Shown here: positions 1-9,000 of the stretch, piece after piece
Position numbering within the stretch: position 1 is the stretch's first letter
Layout: the number at the start of each line of letters is the position of its first letter
From: Candidatus Altimarinota bacterium
Lineage (GTDB): Bacteria > Patescibacteriota > Gracilibacteria > UBA4473
DNA length: 64,000 bases
NCBI GenBank assembly: GCA_021734785.1
Contig: JAIPIF010000005.1
Location: 1 to 64,000, forward strand
Reading direction: 5' to 3'
Program-made: the position numbers and the translations under genes
The notes under the pieces: model-generated
The model's input: only the letters and a program-made list of their open reading frames with translations
The model's database searches: none
Told to the model about the DNA's origin: nothing

Positions 1-3000
1 GTCCCGATCCCCACGTTTCCTGTCTCGCGATAAATATTTCCCCCAGATTCAACCCAATCCGTGTCCGCGTACGCATTGATCGCTCCCGCCACCGCCGCTG
101 CGGTCGGAATCGCAGTGTCATCCTTGGTCGCGGCGGCCCATTCGGCGGCAGTGAGGACGGCGCTGCCCGCCAGATCCCCCACTTCTAGATTGGAAATGCT
201 GTTGCCCATGCCGTTGGCATCGAAGGTTTTGTTCGTCAGCGTGTCTGTGCTGCTGGCGGTGATAAACCCAGACGTCGTGTTGTCCGCGGTCGAGAGATCC
301 TGACCGGTGATGTCCGTCAGGTACGTGCTCGCCGCTGTCCCAGGGGTGAGGTAATCGGCGTCCGCCACGGCTACAGAAATGTTTCCAACCCCATCCGCTT
401 TGACCAAACCGTTGATTGCTCCCACCACCGGATCCGATTCTGCTGTCAGATAATTTTGCAGATCACTGATCTGTGACTCCGTGATCGTGATCCCAGTACT
501 CTTGTCCCACAGAGAGAAAATAGGATCGGTTTCATCTGCTGTCGTGAAATGATCCAGGTCCGTGATCTGACTCTCCGTCAATCCCGTCAGCCCTGAACCC
601 TCACCAGAAAATGAGGTCGCGGTCAGTGCCCCGGTGATGTCCACCGTCAGCAGACTCGCCCCAGCCGCATCGAGGAAACTGAGAAAGTTCCCGGTCGGTG
701 CTGTGTCCGTCTGGCGCTGGAGTGTCAGCAGGTCAATGCCGTCGGCATTCGCCAGAATCTTTGTCGCACCTGCGACGTTATCGGTGTCAAACACAAATCC
801 TTCCACATCCGCCTCTGTCAGGACATCATCCGTTCCATCACTGTCCAAATATCCCGTCACCCAGCTCCCATCACCACGGAGAAATTCAGTCGCTCCGGGC
901 GTGCCCGTCAGTGCGATTTGCGTGTTCCATTCATTGAAACTGTCCAGCTCCGTGGAGTCCAGATAATCTTTGGTATCCACTGAATATGTCCCCGCACCCG
1001 TGCGCGCAAGCAAGCCCACGCCCGTGGGGAAGACACCGTCCAGCTCAGTCCCATCCACATTGTCATCCACTGCATCCGTCGCACTGCAGCCGATCACACC
1101 GCCATCGTTGTACAGGTGGCTTCCAGCCGGACAGACCGGCAGCGTGTCACCATCGGCCCACGCACTCACAGTGTCGTTCATGTCGTCCACCGTAAAATTG
1201 AGGAGTCCCGTCTCGTCATCGTACGCCACAGCAATCCGTGTCTGGGATCCCACCATCCCACCGACGAAGTCTTCCACTTCTTCCTGCGTCAGCATATCGT
1301 CTGTCGAGCTGATCGTGATGGTGCTGCCATCGGTCTGTGTCACGGTCGTGGCCCCTGAACCCACAATCGACACATCCGACGTCGTGTCAGACAGATCGAG
1401 CGTGGCTCCACCGGTTATGGAAGTCGCCGTCAAGTCTTGCAGCTCATTCGTCGCATCCGCATCCGCATCATCCACTGCATCCGTGCCGTCCGCATCCAGA
1501 TATCCCGCCACCCAGGTCCCGTCTCCCTGAAGGAACGTGTTGACCCCGGGCGTGCCCGTCAGGGCCACCTGCGTATTCCATTCCGAGAAACTGTCGAGTT
1601 CCGTTTCTTCCAGATAATCTGTGACCAACGCCCCCGTCGCATCCAGTGCCGCGGCATTTTCCCAGCTGACAGTGGTGATGATCGCCGTCGCTCCCGTGCC
1701 CGTCACATCGCCGCTCAACGTGATTTCCTCGTTACCCGTCAAGTACGTGTTTGTGTCCACGATCAGCGTCCCATCGCCGGCAGAGGTTTTGAGAAATCCA
1801 TCTGTCGTCAGCGATCCCAGTTTTACGTTTGTCAGTGCTCCACCAGAGAGAGAGGCTGTCCCATCCGTCAGTGTGGTCGCCGAAATAGAGCCAAACCCGG
1901 AAAGATTATTGGAACTCCACGACGCCGTGCCATCGGTCGCAGAAACCAATCCGGTGATGGCGCCTCCAGAAAGGCTTGCCGTGCCATCGGTAAATGAGGT
2001 CGCGGTCACATTTCCACCTTTATCCACAACGAATTTATTCACTCCGTCCCCCGTGTCGAGCGCGAGAAGGTTTGGATCGCTGTACGCCGTCACGCCGGAT
2101 GCGCCGGCGGTGTGCGTCGAATCGAGAGTAAGTGAAGTGTTACTGCCGATCGCAGACACGGTGAAAGTCTCACTTCCAATTTTCACCGCATCCCCGACCG
2201 CCAATTCTGTGCTAAATGCCGTCCCCAGTCCCGTCACCGCGGTGGAAGCCGCCGTCACCGAGACCGTGCCGGTGAGGGCTGTGCTGAGATTTCCCTGCGT
2301 GTGGAGCTGGGCGGTGGGACTCGTCGTCCCGATGCCGACATTCTTGGTCAGCTGGTACACTGTCGTCGAATTTTCTGTCCAATCGGTGTCCCCACCGGAT
2401 TCTGTGATCCGACTGGTGATTTCCGCTGAAATTTGATTCGCACTCCACAGATCCGTCGTGGTATCTCCCGCATCATTGAGCGTGTACCCACCATCGGCCA
2501 GCCCCCCGGCACCAAAGGTCGCGATATTTCCCGTTGTGGGAGCCACCACTAGGTCGTATTTTCCGGACAAGCTGGTGTCAAAATTCTCGAGCACGGTCTG
2601 CACATCCGTCCCGGCAGAGTTGGTGAAATTGTCGGTTGCCGCCACCGTCGCCGCCGTCTGGTCTCCCGTGTTGGTCCCGGTGGCCGTCCCCCCGCCCGTA
2701 GCAAACGTCGCATCGGTCAGCGCGGTGTTAAATTGTGCCAGTGTCCCCGTGATCCCCACGATGGACGTCTGGTCACCGGAGTTGCTTCCAGAAGTTGCCT
2801 GCAAGACAGCCAATTCTGCATCTGTCACGTATCGTCGATCAAGACTATCGGCAATGTCTGCCGTGGTCGCATCCGTCCCCGCCGTCACCAGTCCATCAGT
2901 ATCAAAGGTAATCTTCGTCGCCGTGCCGCCCGTGATCGGGGTGTTGGCATCGAGTTTGGAGGCAAGAGCACTTGTCAGCTCACTGTCCCGCGTGATCGTA

Positions 3001-6000
3001 TCTGCAATCCGCGCATCCGCTACCGTTCCGGTGGTAATTTGTGATCCATTGAGCGCGGTCAAACCAGAGCCATCTCCCGTCAGAGAAGCTGCGGTCAGCG
3101 CCCCGGTGATGTCCACCGTAAAGAGACTCGTCCCCAGGGCGTCTTCAAAGTCGAGAAAATTCCCGGTCGGGGCCGTGTCCGTCTGGCGCTGCAGCGTCAG
3201 CAGGTCGATGCCGTCGGCGTTGGCCAGGATCTTGGTCGCCCCGGCGGTGTTGTCCGTGTCAAACACAAATCCTTCCACCTGAGATTCTGTCAACTGCGTG
3301 TCCGTGTCGGTATCTTCTTCACACGTCACCGTGCCGTCGGCGGCAATCACCCGGATCGAGGATCCCTCCGCGCACGTGCCATCCACCCGCTCCTGAAATC
3401 CGATAATTTCCTGGGTGTTGCCCCCGGAGATTTCCAAAATATTGGTCGCCTCTGTCCACGTCAACGTCTGGTTGTCTGTGTTGGCCTCAAAAGTATCAAT
3501 GTCATCTCCGCAAACCCACCGCGTGTTGAGATTGTCCCATTTCAAGACCTGATCGGCCGCACACGCCACATTGTTTGGCTGGTAGCTCATGTACTCGCCC
3601 GTGTTATTCAAAATGTCACTCCAGTACTCGGTGTCGTCGACGTTGATGGTTCCAATTTCTGTCTGCACAAACGCCGTCGTGGCGATGGAAGTGTCACTGT
3701 CCCCCGCTGTGGCAGTGGGAGCGGTCGGATCCCCCGTCAAAGCCGGAGATGCCAGTGGCGCATACCCGAAGCCGGTGACAAAATCGTAAATCTGATCGCC
3801 GGTGGCAAGGTTGGCAATGTCTCCGTCCGCCACAGCGGCGGTGGGGACGTCGGAAGCAGTATGCGTGTGCGCTGCCGAGGCAAATCCCGTGATGGGGACA
3901 GGCCAATCCGCTCCCGCCTCCGTAATCGTCAGCGTGTTGGTCCCATCATCCCATCCAAAAGCGGTGATCAGCTCATTGGAAATGCTGCCATCGACCTCTG
4001 CGGTCAAATAGGTCCCAGACAAATCCGGAATATCTCCTGCTGTCAAAACGGCGTCCACCCAGGCCGCGCCATCGTACCGGAGGAAGTCCCCCGCAAGGGC
4101 CTGGGTCAACGTCACATCTCCCAAATTTCCTACCGTCGATCCATCAAAATCATCCGTGCTGTCGGTGTCGAGATTGGCAGGAGCTCCGGTCAAACTCGCC
4201 CAGGGGAGACCCGTCAGTCCGGCTCCGGAGCCGGAAAAGGAGGTCGCCGTCACATTTCCATCCGTGTCGAGCGTGTAAAGATTCACCCCCTCGCTGTCTC
4301 GGGCAACAAAAACATTCGTCGTCCCGTCCGCCGAACTCCCCTGCACCACCAGTCGCCCGGCAGCCGGCGTCCCGTCAAAGTCGCTCGTGCCAATGCCGAC
4401 ATTTTTGGTCAGCTGGTACACTACCGTTCCCGTTTCAGCCCAGTCAGTATCGCCGCCCGAAGCGACAATTTCCTCAGAAATTGCTGTCGTGATTTTATTT
4501 GCCGTCCACAGGTCGGCCGTCCCACTCCCAGCGTCATTTACCGCATACCCGCTGTCGACCAGCACTCCGCTGGAAAAAGTGGGGAAATTATTGTCGGTCG
4601 CCGCCGGAACCGTCGGGATCCGGTCACCGATTTCCCCTTGGACAAACGCCGTCGTGGCAATGGACGTATCATTGTCATCTGCCAGCGGTGTCGGCGCGGT
4701 CGGGTCCCCCGTCAACACAGGACTCGCCAGTGGCGCATACGTGCTGGCGGCTGTCCCGGGCGTGAGGTAATCCACATCGACCTGCGCCGCAGAAATGGTC
4801 GTTCCATTTGACTTGATCAACCCGTTGATCGCTGCCACGGCAGGGTCGGTTTCACTCGCGCATACCCACGCCGTCCCCGTCCAGGCGATAAACTCTCCCG
4901 TCCCACACGTCAGTCCATCGGCGATGGTGGTATCCGTGTCGGTGTCTTCTTCACAGGTCACCGTGCCATCGGCATTGATCACCCGGATCGAGGATCCTTC
5001 CACGCACGTGCCATCCACGCGGTCTTGCAGTCCGGAAATTTCAGTCTGCACAAACGCCGTCGTCGCGAGAGACGTGTCATTGTCGTTTTCCAGCGGCGTC
5101 GGGCCCTGTGGGTTACCTGTAAAAATAGGATCGGCCAGCGTCGCATACCCGAGCCCCGTCACAAAATCGTAAATCTGATCGCCCGTGGCAATGTGTGTCG
5201 TGTCCGCATCGGCCACCGCCGCGATGGGCAGATCGCCAACCGCATGGCCGTGACTCGCAGAGGCAAACCCCGTGATCACGGTATCCCAGTTGACCCCCGC
5301 TTCGGTGATGCGAAGCGTGTTGGGCGTTTCGACCGTGTCGATCCAGGACGTGGCGGTGATCAGCTCATTGGAAATACTCCCATCGATTTCCTCCGTCAGG
5401 AAACTGCCGGTCTGGGCTTCCCAGTCATTCAGATCCGCGACTTCGAGAACCGCATTGATCCAGCCGGTTCCTACTTCGTACTGGAGAATCTCTCCGCCCG
5501 CCGCCGTGGTGATGGTTACATCCGACAGGGTCGTCAGCGGATCATCGGTCAGATCATCAGCTGCCAGCTCCGTCGGCGAGTAGGTCGTATTTTCATCGGC
5601 CACACAGCCCCAGGCCGCACCATCCCATTTCAAAATCTCGTTTGAACCACAGGTCAGCCCATCGGCAATGGTCGTGTCATCATCGCCGTCCGCGATATCT
5701 GCTGGGATAGAAGTAATGTCCGTCCACGCTGGCACCCAGCCAATCGCACGGTACAATCCCGCGTGATCCCCCCAGCTGTACGCGGTATTCCATTCCGTGG
5801 AGGTGCCACCCGTGGCCGTGATCACCCCTGCCACATCGAGTTTTGTCGCGGGGGTCGGTGTGCCAATTCCTACGTTTCCACTCTTGTTCACCACAAATTT
5901 GCTCGCCGCATCTCCGGTGTTGAGCGCCAGGAGATTTGGATCCGTGTAAGCGGTTGCATCTGTCGCTCCCGCAGAATGAGCGGAATCAAGTGTAAGACTT

Positions 6001-9000
6001 GTGTCACTGCCGATTGCAGAAACCGTGAAGATTTCACTGCCAATTTTTACAGCATCTCCCACTGCCAATTCTGTATTGAACGCCGTCCCTGAACCCGTTA
6101 CGCTAGCCGAAGCCGCTGTCACCGAAACGGTGCCAGTCAATGCAGCGTCCAATGCTCCACTGACAGCCACCCCCCCCACGGTAATTGCGTCCGTCGTGGT
6201 CGCGCCACGGGCAGTCACAGAAGCCAACGTGTCGGCTTCAGAGACAATTGCACCGGCTGTGGCATTATCAATTTGTGACTGAATCTTGACCGCACTCCAG
6301 AGATCAGACGTCGTGGTCCCGGCGTCATTTTTGGCACCGCCCACCGCATCGATCGCGCGTTGATTGGTAAAATACAAACTCGTCCCCTCGGCCAGGTCGG
6401 TCGTGGTATTGTCCGACAAATCGTCCGCCTGCAGCTGCGTGGAGGAATAACTCACTTCATCCGCCCACGTCGGGACGCCACTGGCGAGTTTTAGGACTTG
6501 TCCGTCGATCCCCGCCGCAAGGAAATCAGTATCATCCGTCGCGGCTTGGAACGGCAACGAACCTGTCGCTCCTCCTGCCAGGTCCGTTGCCTTCGCCGCC
6601 GTTCCTGCGATGTTCGAATCCAGGAACGCAACTGTCTTCCGCTCCGTCTCCGGAGTGAAAAACAACTGCGTGCCGTCGAACTCCAGTGCGCCCGTTTCTG
6701 GGGTGATGAGATTGGTCCCCGCGGTGAGTTTCAGCGGGGCGGTGGAAGTAGTCCCCGCATCCAGGTGCAGCAGCGCGGTGGGAGAAACAACGCCGATCCC
6801 GGTCATCCCGGTGCTGCGGATGGTCAGTCGCGGGGTCGTACCAGTCATAAATTGCAACGCGCCGGCTTCGCCAGCCCCATCCCGTCGAACGTAAATCCGG
6901 GCGGCATTATTGGAGCCACCCGTATCGGCAAGCGTAAAAATCATGCCCCCACCAAATCCGTCCGCCATGGTCCCAGAGGAAGTGGTCTTGAGCTGAAAGC
7001 CACTCGCCAGTCCGGTCGTGTCGATGAAGTTTCCCACGGTCTCCGTCGTGGTGCGTTCAAAAAATCCAACCGGAAACGTGTCCCCCACCACGTGCAAATC
7101 GCCCGCGGGTGTGGCCGTACCGATTCCCACTTCACCCTGCGCGTCTTCGAAGAGGGACGTCGAGCTCACCAGCGCCGAGCCATTCCAAAACGGAATGTAC
7201 CCAAGCGTGTTGGCGCCCACCTGCGGATCGGCCTCGGGGGCGGTGAGTTCCGTGATTCCGCCAGTATCATTCCGAAAATAAAGTTTTGTCTCTCCCCCGT
7301 CTTCCAGAGCGTAGATTTTTCCCTCGCCGCTGTTGTATCCCGGTGTCTGTGCTTGTTCGGGAAGAGAAAGTGCTGAGAGAGAAAATTCTCCAGACACATC
7401 TAGATCGCCGTTGACGTCGATCGTCGGCGCATTCATCCCGATCCGATCCACGGCATACAACTGAATCTGTGCCGAGGCGTTGGCTGAGATGTTGGCTCCG
7501 CTCCCGGCGGTCAAGAGGGAAATGTCCCCGCCACTCATACTTGTCGTCAGGGAAATATCTCCGTTGGGGAGATTGTTGGTGAGGCTGATATTTTTGCTCG
7601 AGAGTCCGGTCCCACTCGGAACCACAAAATTAAGTCCGCTTTCTCCTTTAATATTCATCACGCCACCCTCTCCTCGCGTGCGGATATTCATCACCTGTTC
7701 ATCCGTGGCATAAAAATCCATTTTTTCATCGTCACTCGCCAGCACCGGCTGGCCATTCATGTACAGCGTGCTCGCTCCCAGGTGGATGTCCTGCACCCAG
7801 AGATTTTGAAACCAGGTCTTGGGTCCCCCGATATTTCGCTGCGAGACAACAAAATCTCCCGTTCCTCCATCCTGTACTGCTCCCGTCATTTCCGGTAAAA
7901 TATCTCCCTCGACAAACACGGCGGCTTTGGCACAGGTGTCACCAATAGTAAGCGTCCCACTGGCATCTTCGTCCACGGTCCAAGTGTATCCCGCCGGACA
8001 GCTGGTCGTCGTCGCCAAGACAGAAGGCTCTGCCACCACGTGGAGCTTTCCTTCGTTGGTCGTGCCGGCAGCGTGTCCGATCCCGACGTTGCCGGTGGCG
8101 CGGTACACGTCGCTGCCATTGACGTCCCAGTCGGTGTCGGCGGTGGTGTTGATTTGGGTAATAATTTTGTCGGCACTCCAGAGGTCGGTCGTCCCGGTAC
8201 CGGAATCATTGAGGATCAAACCGCTGTCGGTCAGATCTCCATCTACTGCCAGCGTCGCAAAATTGCCCGTGGCTGCGGGCACGGCTTTGTTGGCTTTGCC
8301 GGTGACGTCTGAGGACGAGAGAAACCCGCTCGTTGCCGAAGTCCAGTCGCTGATCTCGGCCGATTCGATCATCGAGTCCACCCATGCAGCACCATTCCAC
8401 TGGAGGACTTCGCCGGTGGCGGCTTCGGTCACGGTGACATTGCTCAGAGACTGGATCAGATCATCGGTGATATCATCGGCGGCCAGCTCAGTGGGGGTGT
8501 AGGTGGTATTGTCATCGCCATCGTCCAGTCCCGAGGGCACCGAGGTCAGGCTGCTCCAGGGGAGAGAAGTCAAACTCGCTCCCGACCCAGAAAACAGTGT
8601 CGCGGTCACGGTCCCATCCACGTCCAGCGCGGAGGCCGGCACGGCCGTACCGATCCCAACATTTCCGGTCTTGGTCACCACCAGGCCGGTGGCTTGGTCC
8701 CCTGTTTCGACAGAAAGCAGTGTCGGATCCGCGTACGCGGTGGCGTCTGTCGCTCCGGCGGTGTGGGTCGAGTCCAGGGTCAAACTCGTGTCACTGCCGA
8801 TGGCCGACACGGTAAAGACTTCACTGCCAATCTGGATCGCGTCCCCCACCGCGAGCTCGGAGGAGAAGACCGTCCCCGATCCCGTCACCGCATCCGACGC
8901 GGCGGAGACCGAAACCGTCCCGGTCAAGGATTCAGAAAGATTCCCGCGCGCGTGCACGAGAGCCGTCGGGGTCCCCACACCGATGCCCACGTGCTGCGAG

